From NCBI GenBank assembly GCA_032716605.1, contig CM064519.1, positions 20,572,348-20,636,347 on the forward strand: a DNA stretch of 64,000 nt, in the 5' to 3' direction. The notes beneath the pieces are model-generated. The model saw only the letters and a list, made by a program, of their open reading frames with translations, did not search any database and was not told the origin of the DNA. This stretch comes from Paralithodes platypus (lineage: Eukaryota > Arthropoda > Malacostraca > Decapoda > Lithodidae). The position numbers and the translations under genes were made by a program. Shown here piece after piece: positions 10,880-20,921 of the stretch. Numbering within the stretch: position 1 is the stretch's first letter; each line of letters starts with the position of its first letter.

Positions 10880-11070
10880 CCCCCCCCCCCCGTCTAGCTC
10901 TCATTCTCTCTCTCTCTCTCTCTTTCTCTTATCTTCTCTCTTCTTCCCCAATTCCCCACTCCCTTCCTCCTTCTTCTCTTCTCTTCTCTTCCCCTCACCC
11001 TCCCTCCCTTTCTCTCACTCACACACACACACACACACTCTCACTCTCTCTCTCTCTCTCTCTCTCCTTG
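10880..11070. repeat. Pyrimidine microsatellite cluster
   Basis: C-run at 10879-10891, (TC)n at 10903-10925, (CA)n at 11018-11038 and (TC)n at 11039-11067, separated by TTCTTC-rich sequence. Confidence 0.9.
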
Positions 11071-11079
11071 TCTTCGTGG

Positions 11080-11150
11080 TGCGATGCATAAGGTGTTGAT
11101 TTTCGGTGTGAGCATCCTGGATTCGAATCCACGGACTGCCACATGTGTTT
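11080..11150 (+). mobile_element. tRNA-like SINE head fragment
   Basis: GTGGTGCGATGCATAAGG resembles an A-box region, and GGATTCGAATCC is a B box. The ends GTGGTGC and TGCCAC could pair weakly. The anticodon arm is not convincing and the unit runs into unrelated sequence, so a tRNA-derived SINE piece is more likely than a working tRNA gene. Confidence 0.4.
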
Positions 11151-11159
11151 GTAAATTTC

Positions 11160-11460
11160 ATTAATCGATTTTAGGAGTATAGTTGGTTGTTGGAAGGAAC
11201 ATAATAAATGAGTATGTGTATATGTGTTTTAACGAATGCATATCAATGGCCAGACACCATAGGACAGGTTAGGTGACGGGGCTTTGACCACGCATTTGCC
11301 TACTAAATATATTTACATAATTGTATTCGACAACACTTTTTTTCTTTTTTTTTTGTGACTGTACGCTTTCTAAATAATGGTTCTCCGAATATTTGTCTTA
11401 ATAAGCAGGGCGCTGAAATAAAAGGATTTGTTTAATGTGCAAATATAGGACATAGGCAAG
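11160..11460. other. Unassigned sequence
   Basis: No gene or recognised repeat seen. A short T-run lies at about 11338-11354. Confidence 0.4.
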
Positions 11461-11733
11461 ATCCTGTGTAGCGGGTAGAACTGATTTTCAGATGCCTACT
11501 TACTAAGAAAATGTGAACAATATCTTTAACCTAACCTAATCTAATCTAATCTAACCTAACCTAACCTAACCTAACCTAACCTAACCTAACCTAACCTAAC
11601 CTAACCTAACCTAACCTAACCTAACCTAATCTAGTATATTAGTGGACTATTCATAAATATAAATTTAAAACAAATTATTGTAACACTACTAAATTATTGA
11701 GATATAAATACAGGTCTACCCGCTACACAGGAT
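11461..11733. mobile_element. Inverted-repeat element enclosing telomeric pentamers
   Basis: ATCCTGTGTAGCGGGTAGA at 11461-11479 is perfectly inverted at 11715-11733 (19 of 19). The 235-bp interior is dominated by CCTAA pentamers (11527-11632) plus AT-rich sequence. No open frame. It has the size and shape of a MITE, but no target duplication is obvious. Confidence 0.65.
11527..11632 (-). repeat. Interstitial (TTAGG)n, about 21 units
   Basis: CCTAA units on the plus strand, i.e. TTAGG on the minus strand. The left edge has several CTAAT variants and the centre is perfect. TTAGG is the usual arthropod telomere repeat. Unique sequence on both sides shows this is not a chromosome end. Confidence 0.95.
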
Positions 11734-11811
11734 TATACCATGAAATTATTTAATTGGTTTTAGTAATCCTGCTTGGTCGTAAAACACAACATTAACACCG
11801 AATCCTCTCAC

Positions 11812-12165
11812 TTAAGGGAAAATGGGACGTTTTTCTGGTACCATTAGTTTTCAGATTTTATGACGTTCTTCCTATTAGTTTGGCGATTTTAAGACTTTTA
11901 ATCCCATTTCTTTGTCAATACTAAGATTGTTCGTGTCATTTAGGTGTCGATTGTTTCCTGGCGAGCGAAAGCGAGCCTGTAATTTAAGAGGAATCGGCCT
12001 TCGGCAGGAACTACATCGAAAAATGTACAAATATATCTTGAAAGAGGGTCTTAGGCGGGCATTATTTAAGTTTGATGAAGGTCTAGGGAGGAAACTAATA
12101 CAATTATATTTATATATACTGTACATACATAAATGATCCAATAAATACGACCTATCTCCCCTTAA
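11812..12165 (+). mobile_element. TTAA-1 MITE copy E
   Basis: TTAA at 11812-11815 and 12162-12165. Right end CGACCTATCTCCCCTTAA. Contains GGCGAGCGAAAGCGAGCC. The first hairpin has decayed (GGCCTTCGGCAGG) and the second is lost on one side. Confidence 0.85.
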
Positions 12166-12339
12166 CAGGAATCTTCTCACTTAGGCCATGTGTGTTTTAT
12201 GGTCAAACTGACAAGCTCCGTTATTTACAGTGCCAAGTGTACACAGATGGGCATGAGGGGTCGTATAGTTTATTATTGGGTGCCTTCAATACCCCTCTAA
12301 CTCCCTCCCCCCCCCCTCCCCCACCCCAACCACCCCTCA

Positions 12340-12714
12340 CCGTTCTCTCTCTCTCTCTCTCTCTCTGTCTGTCGCTCTCTCTCTCTCTCTCTCTGTTACT
12401 AAGTCACATTCTCTTTTTCACTCAGTGTTTAACTTCCTATATCTATCTCATTTTACACATTCAAATAGGACAAGTTTAAGGCCTGACAAATACATCCTGT
12501 AGACCTAAACGCCAATATATAATTCCTATTCCACACCAGCAAACTGACAAGAGTTAATGACAATATTAATCCAGGTGCTTCTCGAAATAATCTCATTTAC
12601 TTTAACTTTACTTTGAGGCCTGTTGGCTTAGATATAATTAGGCTGGGTAGGACACGTTAGACTTGCCCTTAGCAAATTGAATGACACAATTTTATATATA
12701 CAGTATATATATAA

Positions 12715-12715
<1 letters not shown>
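12340..12715. repeat. (TC)n microsatellite, then unassigned sequence
   Basis: Interrupted (TC)n at about 12341-12394, after a C-rich stretch at 12306-12318. From 12420 to 12715 nothing is recognised. Confidence 0.7.
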
Positions 12716-12752
<37 letters not shown>

Positions 12753-12764
12753 TGTATATATAGG

Positions 12765-12948
12765 GGTAGGAATCCTCCTCCCCTTGTTAAATTATCTTAT
12801 CTCCTACTAAACGAGACAGAATAGTGGTCGAGGGCACGCAAAAGTGGTCCCGGACCCTAAGAATTGAAACTTTAAAGGCTTCTGCTCGGGCTCTGTCTCA
12901 AGTCAGCCTCCCCCAGCAATGGAATATGTGCCTGAGTGTGTATATGTG

Positions 12949-13002
<54 letters not shown>
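12765..13002 (+). repeat. rep-E copy running into (AT)n
   Basis: Matches 21730-21905 (AGGAATCCTCCTCCCCTTG, then TCGGGCTCTGTCTCAAGTC, then CCCCCAGCAATGG). It ends in GTATATGTGTATATG followed by (AT)n at about 12955-13002. Several rep-E copies lead into AT-type microsatellites, as retroposon 3' ends often do. Another (AT)n lies upstream at 12718-12752. Confidence 0.75.
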
Positions 13003-13005
<3 letters not shown>

Positions 13006-13098
13006 CCCTGACTATGATTCGAGGATCTCAAGATGTAGCGGAAATCTGTCCTAGACGTCAACCTGGTATTCTAGGTTATAATACTTATGTGAAAGAAA

Positions 13099-13105
13099 TG
13101 AGAGA

Positions 13106-13136
<31 letters not shown>
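13099..13136. repeat. (AG)n microsatellite
   Basis: Directly abuts the 5' truncation point of the LINE at 13138. Confidence 0.9.
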
Positions 13137-13137
13137 C

Positions 13138-14265
13138 TCTGACTGGACTTCAGCTCTTGACAAAGGTCAACGTACCTGTATTCTCGCTTTGGATATTGAA
13201 GGTGCCTTCGACAGAGTCTGGCACAGAGGGCTCTTGACAAAATTGAGATCAGTTGGGATTGAAGGGCACACATACAAACTACTAGAAAACTATCTCAGTG
13301 ATAGACGGCTGAGAGTAGTACTAGAAGGAAAGGAGTCTTCTCCTTTCAATGTCAATGCAGGTGTACCACAAGGAAGCGTTCTCGGACCGTTGCTATGGAA
13401 CATTTTCATAAACGACTTACTCCACCTTATCCCCGAAGCCAGAGCCTTTGCCGATGATGGGACAGTTTCAATAAGCTACGACCAAGCACAGGAGAAGGCA
13501 GCAATAAAGTTACTCCATGCCAGACTCAAGATCATAACGGAATGGGGGAAAAGGTGGCAAGTCAAGTTTGCTGCTCAAAAAACCCAGTTCATGGTAGCAA
13601 CAAGATCAAATACTAATATAAAAATTAACTTCAATGGTAAACTAATAAACTCACAAGAAGAAATTAATATCCTAGGCATGACCTTTGACAGAAAGCTAAC
13701 TTTCAAAAAGCACATCGAAAATGTTGCTCGAGCTGCTTCTAGGAAACTAGCTGCATTAAGAAGAGTTTCCTGGCTTTTGGACAGAGGGGGAAGGGAAGTG
13801 CTGTATAAGGCACAAATTAGATCTTCAATGGAATACTCTTCACTCTCATGGGGTGGTGCAGCCAAGAAACACCTTAGCCTTCTCGACAAAATTGAAGCCC
13901 GCGCCAGACGCATAATTGATGACAACCAAACACCAATTCAAAATTCCATCGATAGCCTTCAGCACAGAAGAGATGTGGCAGGACTGTGCACACTATTTAA
14001 GATACAAAAACAATATATTCCACACTTACAGCCAATGAGACAACAACAGCGAAATCCTCTGCGTACCACAAGAAGAGTGGAACAAGCACCATCTGCACTT
14101 GAGGAGCCTCGCTGCCGTACCTCTCATTACCAACGGCAGTTTTCGAGCAGAGACTCCATATTGTGGAATAGATTATTAAGATTTGGTTTAAACCCACATG
14201 AGTACACACTGCAGGGATTCAACAGTAGTGTCAATTCTTGGCTTAAGGTCATAGACAATGGGTAA
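13138..14265 (+). CDS. Jockey-like LINE reverse transcriptase, 5'-truncated, open to stop
   Basis: One uninterrupted frame of about 375 codons encodes the RT palm and C-terminal part of an ORF2 protein. The frame is already open at 13138 ([10 protein letters not shown]...), with no start codon of its own, because the copy is 5' truncated at the (AG)n. Motifs: [13 protein letters not shown] near 13183-13221, [12 protein letters not shown] near 13354-13389, catalytic FADD at 13447-13458 (F in place of the usual Y). [13 protein letters not shown] follows near 13663-13698, then the C-terminal [13 protein letters not shown] region. The endonuclease domain is missing, so the copy cannot move by itself. 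An A-run at 14269-14284 follows the stop. The lack of frameshifts suggests it is younger than the 3-1265 copy. Confidence 0.9.
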   Translation, partial: SDWTSALDKGQRTCILALDIEGAFDRVWHRGLLTKLRSVGIEGHTYKLLENYLSDRRLRVVLEGKESSPFNVNAGVPQGSVLGPLLWNIFINDLLHLIPEARAFADDGTVSISYDQAQEKAAIKLLHARLKIITEWGKRWQVKFAAQKTQFMVATRSNTNIKINFNGKLINSQEEINILGMTFDRKLTFKKHIENVARAASRKLAALRRVSWLLDRGGREVLYKAQIRSSMEYSSLSWGGAAKKHLSLLDKIEARARRIIDDNQTPIQNSIDSLQHRRDVAGLCTLFKIQKQYIPHLQPMRQQQRNPLRTTRRVEQAPSALEEPRCRTSHYQRQFSSRDSILWNRLLRFGLNPHEYTLQGFNSSVNSWLKVIDNG

Positions 14266-14268
14266 TTT

Positions 14269-14299
<31 letters not shown>

Positions 14300-14344
14300 A
14301 TTATATACAGGTATATATATAGGTATGTACAGTATGTGTATGTG

Positions 14345-14440
<96 letters not shown>

Positions 14441-14447
14441 GTGTGTG

Positions 14448-14478
<31 letters not shown>

Positions 14479-14580
14479 AACGAAATAGTAAATAAATACA
14501 AAATAAATACATATAATAAAACCAATATATATATACCGGTATATTAGAAACCAATATATATATACCGGTATATTAGAAAC
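14266..14580. repeat. LINE poly(A) tail followed by AT-type microsatellites
   Basis: A-run at 14269-14284, (AT)n and (ATGT)n to 14436, (TAA)n at 14451-14478, then a 30-bp duplication of AACCAATATATATATACCGG-type sequence (14520-14580). Confidence 0.9.
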
Positions 14581-14734
14581 AAAATAAATAATGTTCTAAA
14601 ACTATTATTAAACTTGGTTAAGCTTTGAAATAGGAGATATGGACACATCATTCTCCTTTAGCTTAAAACAAACATTTATATTAGCTTCTGCCCAAGAAGC
14701 TGAGTATAAGTTACCAAGAAAATTCATTCAATAA

Positions 14735-14756
14735 AAAAAGAAAAAGAAAAAAAAAG

Positions 14757-14800
<44 letters not shown>

Positions 14801-14815
14801 AGGGGGGGGGGGGGG
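14735..14815. repeat. A-rich, (AG)n and G-run cluster
   Basis: (AAAAAG)n, then (AG)n at 14766-14794, then a run of mostly G to 14818. Confidence 0.9.
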
Positions 14816-14913
14816 GGTGTCCACACGTGCATATCCTGTCACGCTGGAGACACGCAGGTGACTACCATTTTTCACTTCTGACCCTTGACCCCGGCACTCT
14901 CACACTGTTATTC

Positions 14914-15217
14914 TTAAGGGGGAGGAACTCGTTTTTTGTGGACCCCCTTCTCCCTCATGTTTAGCCCCATTAGTTTTGATATTTTAAGATGTTTGCCCCA
15001 TTACTTTTTCGATTTTAAACCCGTTCGTCCCATTTCTATATCAAGATCTTTCGTGCCATCTACAGTAGGTGTCGATTTCTTCCTGGCGAGCGATAGTGAG
15101 CCTTTAAATTTAAGAGAAACCGGCCTTCGGCCGTTTGATGAAGGTCTAGCGAGGAAACACACACAAATAATGAATGTATAAATAAGTAGACCCCAAAAAT
15201 AACCACTGTCCCCTTAA
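14914..15217 (+). mobile_element. TTAA-1 MITE copy F, internal deletion
   Basis: TTAA at 14914-14917 and 15214-15217. The first hairpin GGCCTTCGGCC is present. The second hairpin and the segment after it are cleanly deleted, so the first joins directly to TTTGATGAAGGTCTAGCGAGG. Confidence 0.85.
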
Positions 15218-15224
15218 GCAATTA

Positions 15225-15363
15225 TTCCCTTCGCAGCGCCGCTAATGGCCCAAATAGCTTGAATAAATACTAGTTTCAGAAATGGGAGTGTGTATCCGTC
15301 TAATCTCTATAAACAACACTCATTCCCACAATATTCGTTCGGTATCAGGCGCTGCGAAGGGAA
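15225..15363. mobile_element. Short palindromic element
   Basis: TTCCCTTCGCAGCGCC at 15225-15240 is perfectly inverted at 15348-15363 (16 of 16), and GAGTGTG/CACACT-like pairs lie inside. It is 139 bp, has no coding frame, and begins 7 bp after the right TTAA of copy F. Confidence 0.6.
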
Positions 15364-15399
15364 AAACATGTTTAAGAATACGAGTCTCAGAATGGTGGA

Positions 15400-15549
15400 G
15401 AAGGGGTAGGAAGGAACAGACGAGAGGGGGGAGGGAAAGAAGGAAGGAAGGAAGGAAGGAAGGAAGGGAGACGGTGATGGAAAAACAAGAAGGAAAGAAA
15501 GAACGAACGAAGAGAGAGAGAGAGAGAGGAAGGGATGGGAACGTGGCCA

Positions 15550-15640
<91 letters not shown>

Positions 15641-15680
15641 AAGAAAGGAGGGGAAGAAATTAAGGTAGGGGGAGAGGAAA
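15400..15680. repeat. GAAGG and (AG)n array
   Basis: (GGAA)n at 15436-15466 and (AG)n at 15551-15635. The plus strand is purine. Confidence 0.9.
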
Positions 15681-16027
15681 TTTAAGAAAGAAGAGCCTGG
15701 ATAAAAGAAGGGTGAAGGAGAAGGAATAAAAAAGGAGAGGCTGAGATCAAGGAAGGGAGAAAGATGTAAACATTTTTTTTTTTTAAAAGACCTCAGTCTA
15801 CGTATTGTGAAAAACCTGTTATCCTCCGGCAAATTGTGGGGTTGAGTGAGTGAAGGGGGGGACAGTGAATGAAGGAGGATACATGTTTTTCATAATACGT
15901 GTTGCTAGCCCAAACGCGCGAGCAACTGTGGCTTTCAACCATCCGACACATCCCCTTTTATTTATGTGCATCACACATGTTACATACAAATAAAGTTTAT
16001 GTTTTGTTTTACCATACTGTGGAAAGA

Positions 16028-17080
16028 CTACGGATACACCACTCCTGCCCGGGCCTCACACAGTGGCATGACCCAGTCCTGTCGAACTGAGCTCATGACG
16101 CTGGTGGCATTGCCCCGGAGGATAGCCATCCCTAGTCTTTGCTTGAGCCAGAGGGTTTCCCGGGGTTCTCCTGAAACTTCTCTGATTTTACGGCCTATTT
16201 CATTCACCATCTTAAGGGTGGTAGGGCCGAAGACTCCTGAAGTTTCGAATGCCAGGGGCTCGAACTGATGATTTCTGGCGATGGCTTGATATTTTTCTCG
16301 CTTTTTATTTTCTGCTATCCGGGCGGCTTCACCTGCTTCGTCGGCGTTTCTGGCGATGTTGGTTGTGGAGAAAGTGTCAACACATGTGGCATCCCACACG
16401 AGGCACCGGCCATTCTTGTAAGGGAAAGTGGTCATCCCATCTGGCCGTTTGCCGTCTTCTCTGTGAAGTCCATGTGGTTCGAGGATTGATGCACGGTTAG
16501 CACTCTGCAGGGCCCGTTTTATGACATCATTTAGTGCAGAGTGTCTTGGCAGGCGGCCTGTGTTGTAATTACATGACAAGGCATGGTGACCTTGAGTATC
16601 CATCCCCCCACCACACTTGCAAGTGTGTGGGTGACAAACTGCCGCACCCACTCTGAGCGCGATGGCAACCCGGAGCGCTTCAGCATCCAAGTGAGTTCCA
16701 AGAGGTGGGATGGGGATGGCGTGTAACCACAAGCCACTCTCCGAACGGGCGGCTGCCTGGAGGCGTGCTTTTGCAACCTGGTCTGCATTGGTTAGGAGAT
16801 TTTCTTGAGTTTTCTTCGCCGAGATGGTATCCCACGCTTTCTGCTTGCTCCTGGAGGTACCCTGAGGCTCCTCCTCTACTCCTGTACTTCCCTTCCAGGT
16901 GTTACTCACTGCTGTTACGTCCCCATTAAGTGTCATTCCGGGTTGAGAAGAAAGGATGGACACTACAAGGTCGTTGGTCGCGATGAGGGAAGAGATAAAG
17001 GCTGGGGAGGCAATATCCGAGGCTCTCCTTATGCCCAAGCCCCCGTGGCGGACAGGAAGGGTGGCTTGTGTCCAGGCATA
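16028..17080 (-). CDS. C-terminal part of restriction-like-endonuclease non-LTR element
   Basis: An open minus-strand frame runs from about 17080 to a stop just below 16028. Counting from 17038 gives 336 residues, and homologous-looking sequence (WTQATLPVRHGGLG) extends in frame above that to about 17077. A cysteine-histidine cluster C-x-C-x8-H-x4-C lies at residues 140-156. RPD at 198-200 follows, with acidic residues in WDATCVD at 216-221. This order (CCHC then RPD...D) is the hallmark of the C-terminus of R2/NeSL/R4-type elements, where it nicks the target site. The RT domain is absent. The frame breaks at an in-frame stop where rep-G begins (17085). No frameshifts, so it is a fairly recent or preserved fragment. 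Clade is uncertain. Confidence 0.75.
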   Translation of the reverse strand, partial: YAWTQATLPVRHGGLGIRRASDIASPAFISSLIATNDLVVSILSSQPGMTLNGDVTAVSNTWKGSTGVEEEPQGTSRSKQKAWDTISAKKTQENLLTNADQVAKARLQAAARSESGLWLHAIPIPPLGTHLDAEALRVAIALRVGAAVCHPHTCKCGGGMDTQGHHALSCNYNTGRLPRHSALNDVIKRALQSANRASILEPHGLHREDGKRPDGMTTFPYKNGRCLVWDATCVDTFSTTNIARNADEAGEAARIAENKKREKYQAIARNHQFEPLAFETSGVFGPTTLKMVNEIGRKIREVSGEPRETLWLKQRLGMAILRGNATSVMSSVRQDWVMPLCEARAGVVYP

Positions 17081-17084
17081 GATT

Positions 17085-17170
17085 TACATAGATACACTGG
17101 CCACACATACCTTACGATCCAAACAAGGTGGTCAGGACTTAATTCTAGTAGAGATGGCATATCTGATAGA
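17085..17170 (+). repeat. rep-G copy
   Basis: ACACTGGCCACACATACCTTAC through ACTTAATTCTAGTAGAGATG matches 48411-48500 almost base for base. A diverged copy is at 30690-30775. It abuts the truncated end of the endonuclease fragment. Function unknown; it may be a retroposon end. Confidence 0.75.
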
Positions 17171-18170
17171 AAATGAAAGTTGAAAGAAAGGATAGAAAAT
17201 AAGAAGAGGAATGTAGGAGGAGAAAGAAAGGAAGAGGAAAGTAGAAGAACGATGGAGAAGTAAGAAAAGAGGAAGGAGAAGCTGAGATAAAGGAAGGGGG
17301 AGAAAGAATGCAGAAGGAAGTAGAAGAGCGATGGAAAAGTGAGAAAAGAGGAAGGCAAGAAGCAATAATGGTGGAGATAAATACAGAAAAGGAAGAAAGA
17401 AGGAAGGAATGGTGGAGATTAATGCAGGAAGAAAGAAGAAATGAGGAAGGAAGGAAGGTAAAGGGTGATGGAAAGGGACGAAGGAAGGTAAAGGGTGATG
17501 GAGAGGGACGAAGGAAGGAAAGAACAATGGAAGGAAGGGGGAGAGAAAGTAAGGAAAGGAGCGGAGAGAGTGGGAAGAAATGATGAAAGGAAGGAAGGAA
17601 GGAAGGAACTAAGAGAAAGGGTGATGGGAAAGAGACGAAGGAAGGAAAGAACGAAGAAAGTGGGAAAGAAAGGAAGGGAAGGAGCGGAGAGAGTGGGAAG
17701 AAATGAGGAAGGAAGGATAGGAGCGGAGAGAGAGGGAAGACATGAAGAAGGTAAGAAAAAGGAAGGAAAGGAGCGGAGAGAGAGAGAGAGAGAAGAAATT
17801 ACGAAGAAGAGAGGAAGGAAGGAAAGGAGGAGAGAGAGTAGGAAGAAATAAAGAAGAGGGAAAGAGGAAGGAAGGAAAGGAGAGGAGAGGAGAGAGAAGA
17901 AATTACGAAGAAGAGAGGAAGGAAGGAGAGAGAGTAGGAAGAAATAAAGAAGAGGGAAAGAGGAAGGAAGGAAAGGAGCGAAGAGAGAGAGAAGAAATTA
18001 CGAAGAAGAGAGGAAGGAAGGAAAGGAGGAGAGAGAGTAGGAAGAAATAAAGAAGAGGGAAAGAGGAAGGAAGGAAAGGAGCGAAGAGAGAGAAGAAATT
18101 ACGAAGGAAGGAAGGAAGGAAGGAAGGAAGGAAGGAAGGAAGGAAAGAAGAAAAGAGAAAGGAAGCAAGA
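17171..18170. repeat. Long GGAA-type purine array
   Basis: (GGAA)n mixed with AGAAATAAAGAAGAGGGAAA, GGAGAGAGAGTAGG and GAAATTACGAAGAAGAGAGG units that recur several times between 17770 and 18110. It ends in a pure (GGAA)n at about 18104-18150. Confidence 0.9.
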
Positions 18171-18259
18171 GACTACCCGATAAGGAGGATGAGGCCTGAG
18201 CGATAAGGAAGAAGAATAGCCCCAGATAACACGGAATAATTACCACAGATACGGCCGAG

Positions 18260-18935
18260 ACTTACCGTAATCGGGAGTGGGAGGGAGAGACGGTGATAAA
18301 GGAGAGGAGTGGAAGAATAATGGAAGTAAAGGGAGATAGAATGAGGATGATGGAGAGAGGGTGATAAAGGAGGGGAGTAGAAGGATAATGGAAGTAAAAG
18401 GAGATAGAATGAGGATGATGGAGAGAGGGTGATAAAGGAGGGGAGTAGAAGGATAATGGAAGTAAAAGGAAATAGAATGAGGATGATGGAGAGAGGGTGA
18501 TAAAGGATAGAATGAGGATAATGGAGAGAGGGTGATAAAGGAGGGGAGTAGAAGGATAATGGAAGAAAAGGGAGATAGAACAGGGGAGAAGTGGAGAAAG
18601 TAGTATGGGATAATAGGTAGATTGAATGGGGAAGAGGTAGAAGAGGGCGATAAAGGAAGGGAGAAGAATAATGGAAGAATAGGCAGATAGAAAGGGGAAG
18701 AGGTGGAGAGGGAGATAATGGAGGGGAAAATAGCGAGATAGAAAGGGGGAGGGGTGGAAGAGGGTGGTAAAGGAGGGGAGAAGAATAATGGAAGAATATG
18801 CAGATAGATAGGGGAAGAGGTGGATAGGGAGGTAAAGGAGGGAGAAAGAAGAATGGGGTGACAGAGATAGAATGGGGAGAAATAAAAGAGGGATTAAAGA
18901 GGGGGGAAGAACAATGAAAGAATAGGGAGGAATGA
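18260..18935. repeat. About 63-bp purine-rich minisatellite
   Basis: Units contain GGGTGATAAAGGAGGGGAGT, then AGAAGGATAATGGAAG, then GGAGATAGAATGAGGATGATGG. Five clear units run to about 18590, followed by more diverged ones. Confidence 0.85.
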
Positions 18936-19073
18936 GCAAAGCCTACCATTGTATTAAAGTGTGAACTCATGTAACAAGGAAATAATGAACTAACATTAAT
19001 ATTAAATAATGTAGATAACATTAAATAATTCCCCAGACTTTGTTACACAGGTATAGTGTAACAATATACTGTA

Positions 19074-19285
19074 ATAACCCCTTCTGTACAGGCGACGTCT
19101 TTATTGTATTTTAGCTATATTTAGAGGATTGTGTGTAGTATAAGAAGGAACTGTTGAAGCAAAAAGTGTTAAGCGAGATAGTTCGAAGCCTATTAATTGC
19201 TGGAGGCCCTTTTGTAACTGAATCAAATCGTCTAACAGTAGCCAGATTGAAGTAAACAAGATGTTGCCGGTACAGAAGGGGTTAA
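19074..19285. mobile_element. TTAA-3 palindromic MITE
   Basis: TAACCCCTTCTGTACAGGCG at the left pairs with GCCGGTACAGAAGGGGTTAA at the right (ends 19285). Symmetric TTTAGAGGATT/AATCGTCTAA lie inside. The segment GTATAAGAAGGA corresponds to the point where copy P sits inside the 54848 element. Confidence 0.85.
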
Positions 19286-19463
19286 CACACGAATGCAAGA
19301 AGGAACCAAAGTAAACAATGAGGTAGAGACAGCAAATGAAACACTAAACCAGAAACACAAACCACTGAACACCATTACTAGGGTACTGCAGGAGTCTCAC
19401 ATATCCACAACAATGTTTCTCTTCTCTTCTTTTCCTCCTTGTGGGTGGTGGGAAATTAGCCCT

Positions 19464-19700
19464 TTAAGGGGAGGTATAGGGTTTTTCTGGACCCCCTTCT
19501 CCCTCATGCTTAACCCCATTAGTTTTCAAATTTTATGACGTTCAGCCCATTAGTTTGTCGATTTTATTACTTTACGCACCATTTCCTTGTCAATTAAGAC
19601 CTTTCGTACCATTTAGGTGTCGATTTTTTCCTGGCGATTGATAGCGAATCTGAATTTTTCAGAGGAACCGGCTTTCGGCCGGTTATCTTGAAGGGGGGAA
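19464..19700 (+). mobile_element. TTAA-1 MITE copy G, truncated
   Basis: Starts TTAAGGGGAGGTATAGGG. Homology runs through GGCGATTGATAGCGAATC and the GGCTTTCGGCCGG hairpin. The second hairpin is deleted, and homology stops after ATCTTGAAGGGGGG. Confidence 0.8.
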
Positions 19701-20086
19701 CATGTTAGTTGCATCATTAGCTACCATGACTAGACTCTAAAGACTCTAAAGACTAAGTATCTTTTCCCCAGAGACATTTAAAGTGTCTCATTAATATTTC
19801 ATTTAATACAAGCAATTCAAAATACCCCTCCCCCTCACCCCCTCATGCCCGGTGTTATTTTCTATGAGGGGAGAAGGGACTGGAGTTTTCGCAGAGAGGC
19901 TCCAGTCCTGACGATATTCTTGACTTACAGTGTGCTGGCTTAATAATCCAATAGGGTTGATAGCCTCTGAAGTCCTATTTTAACTAACTAAATCAATGAA
20001 GGAAGGGAAGAATGAGCCATGTCTAAGAGTGTTACCCTTAATACCGTAAATACAGTAAACGCATACTAATGATTATAATAAGAGGG

Positions 20087-20225
20087 GAATGGGGCGGGCT
20101 GGGAGGTGAATGGGGCGGGCTGGGAGGTGAATGGGGCGGGCTGGGAGGTGAATGGGGCGGGCTGGGAGGTGAATGGGGCGGGCTGGGAGGTGAATGGGGC
20201 GGGCTGGGAGGTGAATGGGGCGGCC
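20087..20225. repeat. Perfect 21-bp minisatellite, 6.6 units
   Basis: The unit GAATGGGGCGGGCTGGGAGGT is repeated without a single difference. It is GC-rich in an AT-rich neighbourhood. Being a multiple of 3, it gives open frames (GEWGGLG repeats), but nothing around it supports a gene. Confidence 0.95.
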
Positions 20226-20619
20226 CTTGTGATCACTGGTCAGGAGATTACGAGTGAGTGGTAAGAGGAGGAATAGCAGAGACACAGAGGACTGGCAGAA
20301 GAGGGGGGGGGGGAGCTGAATGATACGAAAGATTAAAGAACAAAACAAAAAGAGGATTCAAGATGTGAAGAAGAAACGAGGGTAAGAGTTAGAAATAGAA
20401 GAGAGAGAGAGGACTGGGAGAAGACTTAGGTTAATCTGAATGATACGACATATAAACACATAATAATACGACATATAAACACATAATAATACTAATAATA
20501 AAGGCTTCAAGATGTGACGAAGAAACAAGGATATGGTGAAGATGGCAGAAACATGATGATATCAGTGATGATAGTTATGATGATGATAATGATGATGAAG
20601 GAAATAGGAATAGTGTGTG

Positions 20620-20870
20620 TGTAAGTGTGTGTGTGTGAGAGAGAGAGAGAGAGATTCAGATTATTCTATTTCCATTAAATATACAATGGCTGTTCAGAGA
20701 GAGAGAGAGAGACAGAGAGAGAGAGAGGGGGGGGGGGGAAGAGGTAGCAGTAAAGATAGTAGTAGTGTGGGAGGAGAACAACCCACTGGAGACACACTAC
20801 CAGAGGACACCACCAGGACACACCACCAGGGTTCAACAAGGGGTCACCTAACTCTACACCCCCCCCCCCC

Positions 20871-20921
<51 letters not shown>

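Noticed and set aside
11527..11632. Chromosome end
   Set aside because: Only about 100 bp of telomeric pentamers, flanked on both sides by non-telomeric sequence within an inverted repeat.
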